Below the pieces are notes generated by a model. The model saw only the letters and a list, made by a program, of their open reading frames with translations, made no database searches and had not been told where the DNA came from. The translations under genes and the position numbers were made by a program. This document shows positions 37,425 through 46,234 of a stretch of DNA of 64,000 nt, piece by piece. Origin of the DNA: Gammaproteobacteria bacterium (lineage in GTDB: Bacteria > Pseudomonadota > Gammaproteobacteria > Steroidobacterales > Foliamicaceae); contig VXYS01000003.1 of NCBI GenBank assembly GCA_009845905.1, positions 153,688 through 217,687 of the forward strand, given 5' to 3'. How positions within the stretch are numbered: position 1 is the stretch's first letter; each line of letters begins with the position of its first letter.

Positions 37425-38375
37425 CTACATCGACGATTCGAGCAGGGAGGCCAGCGCCCGCGGGCGGTATTTCTCCAGCAGCGCAAACACGATGGCGGCC
37501 GTTTCGGCGTCGGGCCGCCCCGACCAGTCCGTCGGTCGGAAGTGCATCTGAAATGCCGTCAGCGCGACCTGCGTGGGTTGATCGTGCTCGCCGGTCTCGT
37601 CAACGTCGTAACCATAGGCCCTGAGCGCTCGTTGCAGCAGCGCCAGGGCGGGCGGCCGCGCTTCGAAGCTTTCCCGGTACCGGGCCACGGTGTCGTCGTC
37701 GTACCAGGCTCCGATGCCGTGTTCGTATAGCCTGCGCCAGGGAAATTTAGGCCCGGGGTCCAGCCTGCGATCGGGCGCGATGTCGGAATGGCCGACGATA
37801 TCGGCCGGGTCTATGCGGGGATGGCGTTCGAGAATGTTGAGCACGAGCTCAATGACCAGATCGATCTGTTCCGTGTCGTAATCGTGAAACTCGCAGCGAT
37901 CTTCAGGCGGTTCCGGTTCAGTCCCCAGCGGCACGGGGGAGCAACCCGACCGGTTCACGATTTCGATGCCGATGGAACTCGCGTTCAGTGCGTCGTCGCC
38001 GTTCCAATGGCTCCGTCCGGCGTGCCAGGCGCGGCGCTCCTCGTCGACGAGCCGGTACACCCGCAGCCGCCGGTGCGGATAGGTCGGATCGCCGTTTTCC
38101 GGCACCAGGTAGTGTGCGCTGACGGGCCGCAGCGTGCGTTCGGTCAGCATGCGCATCGACCGGGCGAAGTCGGCACTCGTGAAATGCATGACGAGGTGCT
38201 CGATGCGGCTGCTCTGGTTCTCGGAGGCCACATCGACCAGGCGCAGCGGACTGCAGGCGAAAAGCACAATGGAGGTCAGGATACAGGCGGCCGCCATGCG
38301 CGCCAGCGTAATGAAACGGAACGGGTTGCCCGCAGGCAACGCGCTGGCCGTGACCGGCTCAACCGTGCCGGTCAC
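37425..38375 (-). CDS. AmiD-like N-acetylmuramoyl-L-alanine amidase, lipoprotein
   Basis: A protein of up to 316 residues with an Amidase_2 domain and a C-terminal peptidoglycan-binding domain (LLQRALRAYGYDVDETGEHD). Zinc ligands can be placed at HLVMHFT, VGHSDIAP and the aspartate in RRLDPGPKFPW. MAAACILTSIVLFAC looks like a lipoprotein signal, which suggests ATG 38297 as the real start rather than the ATGA overlap with the transferase at 38375. It should cut the amide between MurNAc and the stem peptide, probably at the outer membrane, for wall recycling. Confidence 0.9.
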   Translation of the reverse strand: MTGTVEPVTASALPAGNPFRFITLARMAAACILTSIVLFACSPLRLVDVASENQSSRIEHLVMHFTSADFARSMRMLTERTLRPVSAHYLVPENGDPTYPHRRLRVYRLVDEERRAWHAGRSHWNGDDALNASSIGIEIVNRSGCSPVPLGTEPEPPEDRCEFHDYDTEQIDLVIELVLNILERHPRIDPADIVGHSDIAPDRRLDPGPKFPWRRLYEHGIGAWYDDDTVARYRESFEARPPALALLQRALRAYGYDVDETGEHDQPTQVALTAFQMHFRPTDWSGRPDAETAAIVFALLEKYRPRALASLLESSM

Positions 38376-38950
38376 TTCCCTTTCGGTCTGAACACCGTGG
38401 CCACGATGCCGTCGAGCTGGTTGCAGCGGTCCAGCCAGGCGCGCACGTTGGGATACGGTTCATAGTCGATAGCCTGCCCATGACGTCCGATCAGATACGG
38501 TGCGATGGCGAAATCCACGATGGACAGGTCGCCGAGGACGAACTCCCGGTCCTCGAGTTGGCCATTCAGGACTCCGATATTGAGTTCGACGTCCTTCTCG
38601 GCAGTCTTGCTCCTGGCGCGCACCGCGATGACCGTATTGATCAGGTGGAAGGCCTGCCAGTAGAGCCAGCGGTCGCAGTCCGCCCGGCCCCTGGGGTCGT
38701 TGGGCAGCATGCCCGTCTCCGGGTGCAGCGTGGCGAGGTAGCAGAGGATGGCGTTCGATTCCCACAGGCAGAAATCGCCGTTCACCAGCAGTGGGGCCTT
38801 GCCCATCGGATTCATGCGCCGATAGCCCTCCGTCCTGTTCTCCTGTTCGCGGAACCCCATCGAGTAAATCTCGACCGGGAGGCCGAAGTGCCTGATGAAG
38901 GCTTCGACCTTGCGGTTGTTGGGCGTGGGCGAGAACGAATAGAGTTTCAC
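38372..38950 (-). CDS. Glutathione S-transferase family protein
   Basis: A 192-residue protein with an N-terminal thioredoxin-like domain (MKLYSFSPTPNNRKVEAF, with the usual ESNAILCYLA glutathione-contact block at residues 64-73) and a helical C-terminal domain (FVLGDLSIVDFAIAPYL). Length is slightly short but complete. The substrate is unknown. It overlaps the amidase gene by four bases. Confidence 0.9.
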   Translation of the reverse strand: MKLYSFSPTPNNRKVEAFIRHFGLPVEIYSMGFREQENRTEGYRRMNPMGKAPLLVNGDFCLWESNAILCYLATLHPETGMLPNDPRGRADCDRWLYWQAFHLINTVIAVRARSKTAEKDVELNIGVLNGQLEDREFVLGDLSIVDFAIAPYLIGRHGQAIDYEPYPNVRAWLDRCNQLDGIVATVFRPKGK

Positions 38951-38970
38951 TGGAAATCTAGCCGCGGCCG

Positions 38971-39600
38971 CTAATCGCTGGCGGCCTGCTCTGCGTACTC
39001 GGCTCTCCAGGATTCCTTTACCTTGCGCGAGCGCTCAATCAACGGTGTGAACTTCTCGTGATCCACGTCACGCTGGAAGAGCTTCTCTATATAAACCAGG
39101 GCCGTCATCGGGGACTCGGCCCAATGGATATAGCGCCATCCCTCCGGTTTCTTGCGCATGACCGCGCTCACCCGGACCTCCTCTCCTATAGGGGGGCGGC
39201 CCCGTATCTTCATTTCGAAATGCATGTTCCAGGCGGCAATGGCCAGATCGTCGGCGATGAGCTTGACCGAAATGTCGCGCATCTCCTCGCGCAGACCTTC
39301 GACCGCCGGGCTCGGAAAGGGAGGGGCAAGATAGGCCTTGAGCGGCTCCCAGCCGATGAACCAGTCGTCCTGCTCCTCGGCAAGGTAGAAGGGCACCTCT
39401 TCGTCGGGGTCCCAGAGTTCCAGGACCGTTCGGTAATCCTGCGAGTTCCATCGTTCCGCGGTCTCGTGTACGAGCGCCTTTACGGCCTCGATATCGTCCT
39501 GCTCGGCAGCATGAGCCGAGTGAATGGCAAGTCCGGTCATGGTCAATGCCACCCCCAATGCAAAAGTCGCCCGCAGCGACGCTAACACAGTTGAAGACAT
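38971..39600 (-). CDS. Exported SnoaL/NTF2-like protein
   Basis: A 209-residue protein with a signal peptide (cut near AHSAHAAEQ). The first mature part, DIEAVKALVHETAERWNSQD, is the usual opening of SnoaL-like/DUF4440 proteins of the NTF2 fold; KKPEGWRYIHWAES closes the barrel. These folds bind small hydrophobic ligands or act as isomerases, but the ligand is unknown. Start at ATG 39600 because GAGGGAGG precedes it; ATG 39633 would put that site inside the gene. It lies just before the glutathione transferase on the same strand. Confidence 0.78.
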   Translation of the reverse strand: MSSTVLASLRATFALGVALTMTGLAIHSAHAAEQDDIEAVKALVHETAERWNSQDYRTVLELWDPDEEVPFYLAEEQDDWFIGWEPLKAYLAPPFPSPAVEGLREEMRDISVKLIADDLAIAAWNMHFEMKIRGRPPIGEEVRVSAVMRKKPEGWRYIHWAESPMTALVYIEKLFQRDVDHEKFTPLIERSRKVKESWRAEYAEQAASD

Positions 39601-39619
39601 GGTTCCTCCCTCGAAGACG

Positions 39620-40327
39620 CTAATACTCCTCATCGTATTCGATGAGATCGAAGTGGGCGTTCATGTATCCGCCCACGGTGATCTTGACGAAAAGGAACCC
39701 GTCGGGCGTGCACCACACGTCCTCGGTCGGGTGATAGTCGAGCAGGAACCGGTAATGGTCGGTCTCGAAGGTTCCGGCCGGCACGGTGACTTCTTCGCGC
39801 CCTACATATTCCAGGTCGAAATCGGTGGTGCACAGATTGGGCCCGGAGCATCCATCATGTTCACGCGAGGACATCAGGACGCCGCGGCACGGCTGCGGGT
39901 TCTGTTTCGAGGAGTGAACAAATCGGGCGCAGTGGATCGCGTCGCAGGACACAGGATGCGCCCCGAAGGACAGCGGCGGCGAGGTGAGATCCATGCGCTG
40001 GCTCGTGCGTCCGGTCGTGACGTTGACGGCTTCACACTCGGCTCCGCCGTCGGTGAAACGGAACCAGCCACTGCCGAGAAACTCGCCGCTCTGGTGCAAT
40101 CGGACAAAGCAATCCAGCGGATGGTAGTCGCGGTCCGTCGTATAGACGGTCTCCCGCAGGACGGACCTGTCCGCGACGACGCCGGGTTCGATTTCGCAAT
40201 GCGCCCGCAGCGTGCGCTGACCGTCCTCGTGGAAGGTGACCGACCACCATTCCCGCCCGAAATCGCGCCGTTCTCCTTCAGGATCAAAAATATAGGCAAT
40301 CTTGCCCCGCACGTTTCGATGGTTCAT
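39620..40327 (-). CDS. Protein of unknown function, 235 residues
   Basis: I do not recognise a family with confidence. The C-terminal half (VPAGTFETDHYRFLL, then EDVWCTPDGFLFVKI) resembles the DUF3108-type beta-barrel pattern, in which a hydrolysable-looking lipid reporter such as VPAGxFxT recurs. There are seven cysteines, several paired (HCARF, PCRGV, GCSGPNLC), which hints at disulfides, yet no signal peptide is visible from the chosen start. It lies upstream of the SnoaL-like gene on the same strand and is divergent from the Tat flavoenzyme. Confidence 0.7.
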   Translation of the reverse strand: MNHRNVRGKIAYIFDPEGERRDFGREWWSVTFHEDGQRTLRAHCEIEPGVVADRSVLRETVYTTDRDYHPLDCFVRLHQSGEFLGSGWFRFTDGGAECEAVNVTTGRTSQRMDLTSPPLSFGAHPVSCDAIHCARFVHSSKQNPQPCRGVLMSSREHDGCSGPNLCTTDFDLEYVGREEVTVPAGTFETDHYRFLLDYHPTEDVWCTPDGFLFVKITVGGYMNAHFDLIEYDEEY

Positions 40328-40385
40328 TGCGCAAACCTAGCACAGTAGCGTCGCAGATACGCCTTTAGGGCATCATTTGAGCCCG

Positions 40386-42308
40386 ATGCGGAAACAGGCA
40401 CGGTTCGGTGCGGGCATAACGCGGCGCGACTTCGTGAACGGGGTGGCGGCCGGCGCGGGCGCCGCACTTGCGACGGGTGCTGCTTCGGCATACGGGCAGG
40501 CGGTTTCCGATCCGCTTGTGCTGCCGATGGGCGACGACTGGTACGGGTACGGCGGGGTCGGGCCGTACCGCCACTCGCACGGCAATTCGCCGGAAGTGGT
40601 GGAGGCGGCGCATCGCATTCTCGATGGTCGTTTCCCGGTCGATCTGGACCAGCTGGAATCGGTCGAGGAATGCGACGTGGCGATCGTGGGGGGAGGGATG
40701 GCCGGCCTGGGCGCCGCGCTTGAGTTCTCGCTGAGGCGCCGGAGCGGTCAGACCTGCATCCTGCTGGACAACCATCCGATGATCGGCGGCGAGGCCAAGG
40801 AGAACGAGTTCCTCGTGAACGGCGAACGGCTGATTGCGCCGCAGGGCGCGAACGGCTTTTTCGTGCCGGAGGCGCCCGACGACTTGAGCTCAGCCCAGGG
40901 TGATCCGTACTACTATGCCGAACTCGGCGTCCCGCGGGAGTTCGCCTTTGCCGCCTGGCCGCAAGACAGAAAGCCCTTGCGTTTTTGCCGTGACAACTAC
41001 GGCTATCTCGTGGTCGGGCTGCAACGCAACGCCAGCGTGGGGCACTTCTTCGACGATGGAAGCGGGGAGGGCCGTTGGGCCGTCGACATGTTCCGCAATC
41101 GGCTTGCCGGTACGCCGCTTTCGGAAGCATCGCGCAAAAGCCTGATGGCGTGGTTCGAGTCGGGCGCCGCCCGCCGTTTCGATTCGCCGGATAGGGCGCG
41201 GCGGGTGCTCGACACGATGTCCTACGAGCAGTTTCTCCGCAACGAACTGGAGCTGGGCGAGGAGGGGATCCGTTACGCGGACCTGTTCCTCGCTTCCGCC
41301 TGCGGCCTGGGGAGCGACTGCGTGTCGGCCTATGCCGCATACGGGATGCCCATGCCCGGACTTTTCGGGTCCATGCCGGACAACATGCGGCGGGTCTCGT
41401 TTCCCGGCGGAAACTCCGGGTTCGTCCGGTATTTTCTCAAGCGTCTGGTCCCGGACTCGATCCAGGGGGGTACGAGCTTCGAGGACATCATCACAAAGCC
41501 GGTGGACACGGCCGCCCTGGACCGGCCGGGCCAGCCCATCCGCATGCGCACTGGCGCTACCGCCGTTCATGTCTCGCATGAAGGCGCCGCGGCAGGCGCG
41601 GGTTCCGTTGCCGTGATTTACGCGCGCAACGGGCGCTACCACGGCATCCGGGCGAAGGCGGTCGTGATGGCCACGGGGAACTGGATCAACCCGTATATCG
41701 TGGGCGATATGCCGCCTTCGTACCGGGAGGCCTGCGCAAGCTTCCTGCATGCCCCCTTCCTGGTGGCCAACGTGGCCCTGACGAATTGGCGCTTTCTCTA
41801 CCGGCTCGGCATTACCGCGGCGATCTGGGACCGGCAGGAGGACGGATTCGGCTTCACCTGCAACATCCGCAACCCGATGCAGGTGGGCGACTACAGGCCG
41901 CCGCTCGATCCCGACAAGCCGGCCGTCCTGTCGTTCTATACGCCCTTTCATTCGCCCGGCCTGGACCCGAAGGTGCAGGTCACGCTGGGCCGGGCGGAAC
42001 TGCTCGGCTCCTCCTATCCCGAATACGAGGCACGGGTCCACCGGCAGATGTTGCGGCTGTTCGCCACCGCCGGTTTCGATCCGGCGAAGGATGTGGCGGG
42101 CCTGATACTCAATCGCTGGGGGCACGCGTATTCGGTGCCGTATCCCGGGTTTTATGGCGGCGCGAACGGTACGGCGCCGCGCGATACGCTGCGGAAGAAC
42201 TACGGACGCATCGCGTTCGCGCACTCCGAACTCGACGGCAATCAGCATTATGGCCCGGCCGCCGACGAAGGCCGCCGGGCCTTCCGGCAATTGGCGGACG
42301 CGCTTTGA
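40386..42308 (+). CDS. Tat-exported FAD/NAD(P)-binding oxidoreductase, spermidine dehydrogenase-like
   Basis: A 640-residue flavoprotein exported folded through Tat: ITRRDFVNGVAAGAGAAL is a clear twin-arginine signal. The dinucleotide-binding motif is VAIVGGGMAGLGAALEFSLR (near residue 97), with the acidic ribose residue in ILLDNHP. VVMATGNWINPYIVG is the second NAD-binding type motif. From memory the layout and the GITRRDFxNG leader match periplasmic spermidine dehydrogenase SpdH and its relatives in Pseudomonas and marine bacteria. The amine-oxidase substrate is not established. It should act in the periplasm. Confidence 0.84.
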   Translation: MRKQARFGAGITRRDFVNGVAAGAGAALATGAASAYGQAVSDPLVLPMGDDWYGYGGVGPYRHSHGNSPEVVEAAHRILDGRFPVDLDQLESVEECDVAIVGGGMAGLGAALEFSLRRRSGQTCILLDNHPMIGGEAKENEFLVNGERLIAPQGANGFFVPEAPDDLSSAQGDPYYYAELGVPREFAFAAWPQDRKPLRFCRDNYGYLVVGLQRNASVGHFFDDGSGEGRWAVDMFRNRLAGTPLSEASRKSLMAWFESGAARRFDSPDRARRVLDTMSYEQFLRNELELGEEGIRYADLFLASACGLGSDCVSAYAAYGMPMPGLFGSMPDNMRRVSFPGGNSGFVRYFLKRLVPDSIQGGTSFEDIITKPVDTAALDRPGQPIRMRTGATAVHVSHEGAAAGAGSVAVIYARNGRYHGIRAKAVVMATGNWINPYIVGDMPPSYREACASFLHAPFLVANVALTNWRFLYRLGITAAIWDRQEDGFGFTCNIRNPMQVGDYRPPLDPDKPAVLSFYTPFHSPGLDPKVQVTLGRAELLGSSYPEYEARVHRQMLRLFATAGFDPAKDVAGLILNRWGHAYSVPYPGFYGGANGTAPRDTLRKNYGRIAFAHSELDGNQHYGPAADEGRRAFRQLADAL

Positions 42309-42323
42309 CCTGAGCCCGCGCGG

Positions 42324-43079
42324 CTAGACGCGGTCGGAGCGGCCGCCGTCCACCGTGACGTTGGCGCCGACGACGAACCGTGCCCGGCGCGAACAGAGGA
42401 ACACCACGACGTTCGCTATCTCTTCGGGTGTCGCCATACGGCCCAGCGGTATCTCCCCGGCCTTCGCGCGCACGTAGTCGGGGTCTTCCGCCTCCAGTTG
42501 CGCCCAGATCCCGTCTTCGGACCAGGTCGGGCCGGGCGAGACCATGTTGACCCGCACGCCGCCGGACGCAAGCTCATGCGATAGACCCTTGGCGACGTGT
42601 GCGAGCGCGGCTTTGGTGGCCCCGTAGGCGTCCCGCTTGCGCGACGAAGCGGCCGAGGTCGAGCCGATGACGACTATGGCGGCATCACCGCGTTCCCGCG
42701 CCGCCTCCAGAAGATGCGGGCCGGCGACATCGACGATGCGCGTCAGGGCGGCGATCTCAAGTCGGTAGTTGGATCCCCAGGCCTCCTCGGTATCGCCTGC
42801 GGCCATGGCGCTGGCGTTGAGCACCAGTACGTCCAGCCCGCCCAGACGTTCGATGGCCTGTTTCAGCCACGCCCGCGTTGAGCGGGAATCCTCGAGGTTG
42901 ACGGCCGTGCCTTGCACCGCTGGCGGCGAAGCGCCGCCGGACGGCGTCGCTTCGGGCAGCGACCGGGCACAGAACTCGACCCGGCCCCCCTCCGCCGCCA
43001 GTGTTTCGACGATGGCGCGTCCTATGCCGCGGGAGCCGCCGGTAACGATGGCCCGCGATTGGCCGAGGTGCAGGTCCAT
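42324..43079 (-). CDS. Short-chain dehydrogenase/reductase
   Basis: A 251-residue NAD(P)-dependent SDR. TGGSRGIGRA (residues 13-22) is the cofactor loop, LNASA matches the NAG strand, and the catalytic Ser-Tyr-Lys set is in IGSTSAASSRKRDAYGATK. It ends NVTVDGGRSDRV as in fabG-like SDRs. It is the last gene of the five-gene minus-strand operon led by the GntR gene, 35 bases after the phosphorylase-like gene. The alcohol or ketone substrate is unknown. Confidence 0.93.
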   Translation of the reverse strand: MDLHLGQSRAIVTGGSRGIGRAIVETLAAEGGRVEFCARSLPEATPSGGASPPAVQGTAVNLEDSRSTRAWLKQAIERLGGLDVLVLNASAMAAGDTEEAWGSNYRLEIAALTRIVDVAGPHLLEAARERGDAAIVVIGSTSAASSRKRDAYGATKAALAHVAKGLSHELASGGVRVNMVSPGPTWSEDGIWAQLEAEDPDYVRAKAGEIPLGRMATPEEIANVVVFLCSRRARFVVGANVTVDGGRSDRV

Positions 43080-43114
43080 TTCGCTTGTGCCCGGGCGGTC
43101 GGGATTGAAGGCCC

Positions 43115-43864
43115 TCAGGCCGGATCGACCTGCTTCAGGGCTTCAAGGGCGATGGATATAAGCGTGCGCTCGGCGTCGGCATGCTCCTGCTTGCCGATTT
43201 TCTGCTTCTTGAGGCTGTTGACGGTGGATGCGCACATGCTTCCCGCCTTGCACCCCAGGGCCTTGCCGACCGTGAGAATCGCGGACGTCTCCATGTCGAC
43301 AGCGAGCACGTCCTGCCCGGCCAGTCGCTCCAGGTTGCTGCGGACCCGGTCTTCGGTGACTTCATCCAGCGCGAACATGTCCTGGTAGAAGCCGTCGAAA
43401 CTGGCAAAGGCGCCGACATGGTGGGTGGCCTCGCGCCGCGATGCCGCGCGGGTCAGGGCGCTCACGAGGCCGGGATCGGCGCTGGAGTTCCCGGCGCCGT
43501 GGGCGTAGGCGGAGGACGTGCCTTCGAACGACTTCGCGTTCCGCGCGATGATCATGTCGCCGATATTGACGGGAGAGAGCCCGATGCTGGTACCTATGCG
43601 CAGGAAGACCGAAGCGCCCAGGTTGGCCAGTTCATGCAGCACGATCGCGGCGATGGGGGAGCCCATCCCGAAAGCCGACAGGGTGATCCGGGTGTCCCCG
43701 TACATCCCGGTCACGGTAGCGAGCCCGCGGTTGACCGGCATTGCCTGAACGTCGCTCAAGTATTGACTGAAGCGGGGCACCCGGCCCGGGTCGCCCAGCA
43801 GAATGACCCGTTCGGCCACCTGCTCGGCGCTGCATCCGATGTACCAGGCCTTTCGCGAATTCAT
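43115..43864 (-). CDS. Nucleoside phosphorylase-like protein (PNP/UDP family)
   Basis: A 249-residue protein of the PNP/UDP family. RVILLGDPGRVPRF holds the phosphate glycine loop, FLRIGTSIGLSP is the family signature block, and VLAVDMETSAILTVGKALG carries the ribose-contact Met-Glu. It most resembles uridine phosphorylase, but several base-contact positions differ, so the base is unknown. It would convert a nucleoside and phosphate to a base and a sugar 1-phosphate in the cytoplasm. It lies six bases after a PfkB kinase gene. Confidence 0.9.
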   Translation of the reverse strand: MNSRKAWYIGCSAEQVAERVILLGDPGRVPRFSQYLSDVQAMPVNRGLATVTGMYGDTRITLSAFGMGSPIAAIVLHELANLGASVFLRIGTSIGLSPVNIGDMIIARNAKSFEGTSSAYAHGAGNSSADPGLVSALTRAASRREATHHVGAFASFDGFYQDMFALDEVTEDRVRSNLERLAGQDVLAVDMETSAILTVGKALGCKAGSMCASTVNSLKKQKIGKQEHADAERTLISIALEALKQVDPA

Positions 43865-43870
43865 TTCCCG

Positions 43871-44725
43871 CTACCCATACGAGCGTTCCCGCAACAGCGA
43901 TGCGGCCGCGTCGATACCGCTTGCGACGACGGTCCGCAGGTCCGACTCTCCGGCCAGCAGTGCCGACAGGCAGCCGCCGGCCAAAGTGTCGCCGGCGCCC
44001 GACGCATCGTCGAATGTCAGCGGCTCCACGTCCACCCGAACCCTGATGCCGTCCCATTCCGCCTTGACGGCTTCGCCGCCGGCGGTTTCCACGATCACGG
44101 GCCGGCGTTGCGCAGGATTTGCCGCCAGCCCTTCATCGACCCACTCACGCTCCTGGCGGTTGCAGAAGATGTAGTCGGCGCGCGCAGCCAGCGTCGTGCG
44201 AAGTTCGATCGGATATGAGAGCGGATCGTTTTTCATGACCCATGCCACCTTGCAATCGCCGTCGATCAGTGCCAGTGCCTCCCCGGCGATCCCGGGAGGC
44301 CCCACCGTGACGCACAGCAAATCCGCGGCCGCGATTACCTCCTTCTGCCGGTCGGTCAGCATTTCCCGTCCCAGCATGCCCGGATCGAACAGGCAGCCGC
44401 AACTGCCGTCCTGCTGGTAAATCATGAAACATACCGGCGTATTGCCCGGCTCGATGGTGGCGATCGCGTCCACGCCGACGCCATCGCTTTCGGTCCATGA
44501 AGTGAACAGCTCACCGTGATGATCCGCGCCCACCCAGGTCACGATGGAAACGTCCATGCCTTTCCCGGCGATGGGGCGGGCTATATACAAAGGGCAGCCG
44601 CCGGGCCGGGGAAAGGCGTCGGCCGGGCGCTGTTTGATCATTACCGTGCGGTCGCCCGAAAAATAGCCGTCGAGAACCGCGGGAAAGTCGATCGACGCGT
44701 ATCCGATCACCGCCACCCTGTTCAC
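43871..44725 (-). CDS. PfkB-family sugar/nucleoside kinase
   Basis: A 284-residue ribokinase-fold kinase. PGGCPLYIARPIAGKGMDV is the substrate-side glycine region and DDASGAGDTLAGGCLSALL is the ATP-site signature with the catalytic aspartate. Other members include ribokinase, pseudouridine kinase and adenosine kinase. Its neighbours suggest a sugar freed from a nucleoside or similar conjugate. It overlaps the isochorismatase-like gene by four bases and lies six bases before the phosphorylase gene. Confidence 0.92.
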   Translation of the reverse strand: MNRVAVIGYASIDFPAVLDGYFSGDRTVMIKQRPADAFPRPGGCPLYIARPIAGKGMDVSIVTWVGADHHGELFTSWTESDGVGVDAIATIEPGNTPVCFMIYQQDGSCGCLFDPGMLGREMLTDRQKEVIAAADLLCVTVGPPGIAGEALALIDGDCKVAWVMKNDPLSYPIELRTTLAARADYIFCNRQEREWVDEGLAANPAQRRPVIVETAGGEAVKAEWDGIRVRVDVEPLTFDDASGAGDTLAGGCLSALLAGESDLRTVVASGIDAAASLLRERSYG

Positions 44726-45297
44726 GACAGCAGCCTGACGCCCTCTTCAAGCGGCACGACCCAGCCCAGGTAGCGTTCGATGTCTTCCAGCGATGCTTCC
44801 GCCAGGTGCGGGCGATTGGAGTTCACGGCGTCGCGCACGACGTGGCAGCGATATCCCAGCGAGAAAGCGTCCTGAACCGTGGCCCGCACACATACGTTCG
44901 CCTTGACGCCGCCGATGACCAGAGTGCCGACCTCGAGTTCCCTCAACAGGAGGTCCAGGTCGGTGGAATGAAACGCGCTCATGCGTCGTTTTGGCACCAG
45001 AATTTCGTCCCGGCCCCGGGGCGAGAAGCCATCCACCAGCTGCGAGTCGAATTCTCCGTCCACGCAATGGACCGGAAGCTTTGCCTGCTCGAAGTCGGTC
45101 AGCCCGGGCCGGTGCCGCTCGGCGACGAAAATGACGGGACGTTGCGCGGTTCTGGCGCCGTGGAGCAGTTTCCGCAAGGCGGGCAGCACCTCGGCGCTTT
45201 CGGAATAGTAGTTCTGACCGTCTTCGTGAAAGAAGGAATTCTGCAGGTCGATGAGCAACAGCGCGACGGCTGTGGCGTTTCCCATTTGCTCGCTCAC
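44722..45297 (-). CDS. Isochorismatase-family cysteine hydrolase
   Basis: A 191-residue hydrolase of the nicotinamidase/ureidoacrylate-amidase (RutB)/N-carbamoylsarcosinase superfamily. The catalytic triad can be assigned to Asp18 in LLLIDLQNSF, the lysine in VPKRRMSAF and the cysteine in ANVCVRATVQDAFSLGY. It most likely cleaves an amide or ureide bond. It overlaps both the GntR gene and the PfkB gene by four bases, so it belongs to one operon with them. Confidence 0.92.
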   Translation of the reverse strand: MSEQMGNATAVALLLIDLQNSFFHEDGQNYYSESAEVLPALRKLLHGARTAQRPVIFVAERHRPGLTDFEQAKLPVHCVDGEFDSQLVDGFSPRGRDEILVPKRRMSAFHSTDLDLLLRELEVGTLVIGGVKANVCVRATVQDAFSLGYRCHVVRDAVNSNRPHLAEASLEDIERYLGWVVPLEEGVRLLS

Positions 45298-46088
45298 GAA
45301 GACTTGCGCGGGTCGGTCGGCTCTCTTTCATGGTACAGCACCGACAGAGGATTCGAGCGCACCAGGCGAGCGTCATACGTGTAGCAGTCCTGAAGATACA
45401 CGGCTTCGATCAGTTCGATGAGATTGCCCCTTCGGTCGAAGCTCTTTCGATACACGAGCATCACCGCGGACGGCAGTTCTATGCCGAGTTGCACGGCCTC
45501 ATTCTCCGTGGCCAGACGGACGTTGATCGTCTCGTCGGCGTGGTCGATTTCGAGCCCGGCCTCGTCGAAGGTCCTGTAAAGCGAGAAATCCGAATCGGCG
45601 ACGCGGCTGTCCCGGCCGGCAAGCGCCGGTACCGCAGCGGCGATGCGCATGGGTATCAGCGCCGTGTGTATGGCCCACGGAAACCCATCGACCAGGCGGA
45701 TCCGCTCCAGCAGCAATGCGGGTTCATCGCAGCCGTACTGCAGGGCCTCGCTCCGATCCAGTTGCCGCTGCCCGACCAAGCGATGCGAGGGAACCCGGCC
45801 CTGGCGGCGCACGGTTTCCGAAAAGCCGAGCAGGTAGCCGGGAGAGCGGTGCAGGGCAGGCCGCGATACGAAGGTCCCTACGCCCTGGCGCCGCTGCAGC
45901 AGCCCCTCGGCCAGCAACACGTCAATGGCCTTTACCACCGTGCCCCGGCTCACGCCGAACTTGAGGCAGAGTTGCGCCTCGCTCGGCAGCAGGTCGCCCG
46001 GGACCCATTTGCCTGCACGAATGCCGTCGCGGAGCTCGTCCGCCAGGACCGCGTAGCGCGGTTTTCCTGCGTTCCGGTGTGGGGTCAT
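45294..46088 (-). CDS. GntR-family regulator (HutC type)
   Basis: A 264-residue repressor. The N-terminal winged helix has VLADELRDGIRAGKWVPGD and LPSEAQLCLKFGVSRGTVVKA. The C-terminal UTRA-like effector domain has LERIRLVDGFPWAIHTALIP and ends near LPSAVMLVYRKSFDRRGN. HutC members sense sugars, amino-sugar phosphates or histidine derivatives. I start at ATG 46088; a longer frame to 46223 would cover the operator. It leads a minus-strand operon and is divergent from the TonB receptor, and probably controls both through the palindrome at 46134-46145. Confidence 0.92.
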   Translation of the reverse strand: MTPHRNAGKPRYAVLADELRDGIRAGKWVPGDLLPSEAQLCLKFGVSRGTVVKAIDVLLAEGLLQRRQGVGTFVSRPALHRSPGYLLGFSETVRRQGRVPSHRLVGQRQLDRSEALQYGCDEPALLLERIRLVDGFPWAIHTALIPMRIAAAVPALAGRDSRVADSDFSLYRTFDEAGLEIDHADETINVRLATENEAVQLGIELPSAVMLVYRKSFDRRGNLIELIEAVYLQDCYTYDARLVRSNPLSVLYHEREPTDPRKSS

Positions 46089-46133
46089 CGGGAGGATTCC
46101 TTGTGTGGAACTGCGATTGTGCAAAATGACTAC

Positions 46134-46162
46134 TTGACTAGTCAACTGAATAATTATATTTT
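46134..46162 (+). promoter_or_regulatory. GntR operator overlapping the TonB receptor promoter
   Basis: TTGACTAGTCAA (46134-46145) is a perfect 12-base palindrome of the form HutC-type GntR proteins bind. Its first six bases also serve as a -35 (TTGACT). With a 17-base spacer, TATTTT (46157-46162) is a fair -10; TATATT at 46155 has a 15-base spacer. Repressor binding would block receptor transcription directly and, because the GntR ATG lies 46 bases away on the other strand, probably its own operon as well. Confidence 0.72.
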
Positions 46163-46234
46163 CAAGCCTTACCCGTGCTTCAACCTCATCGCTGTCGGCT
46201 AATGCGACAAACTCATCCAACAAGGGGACACGCC

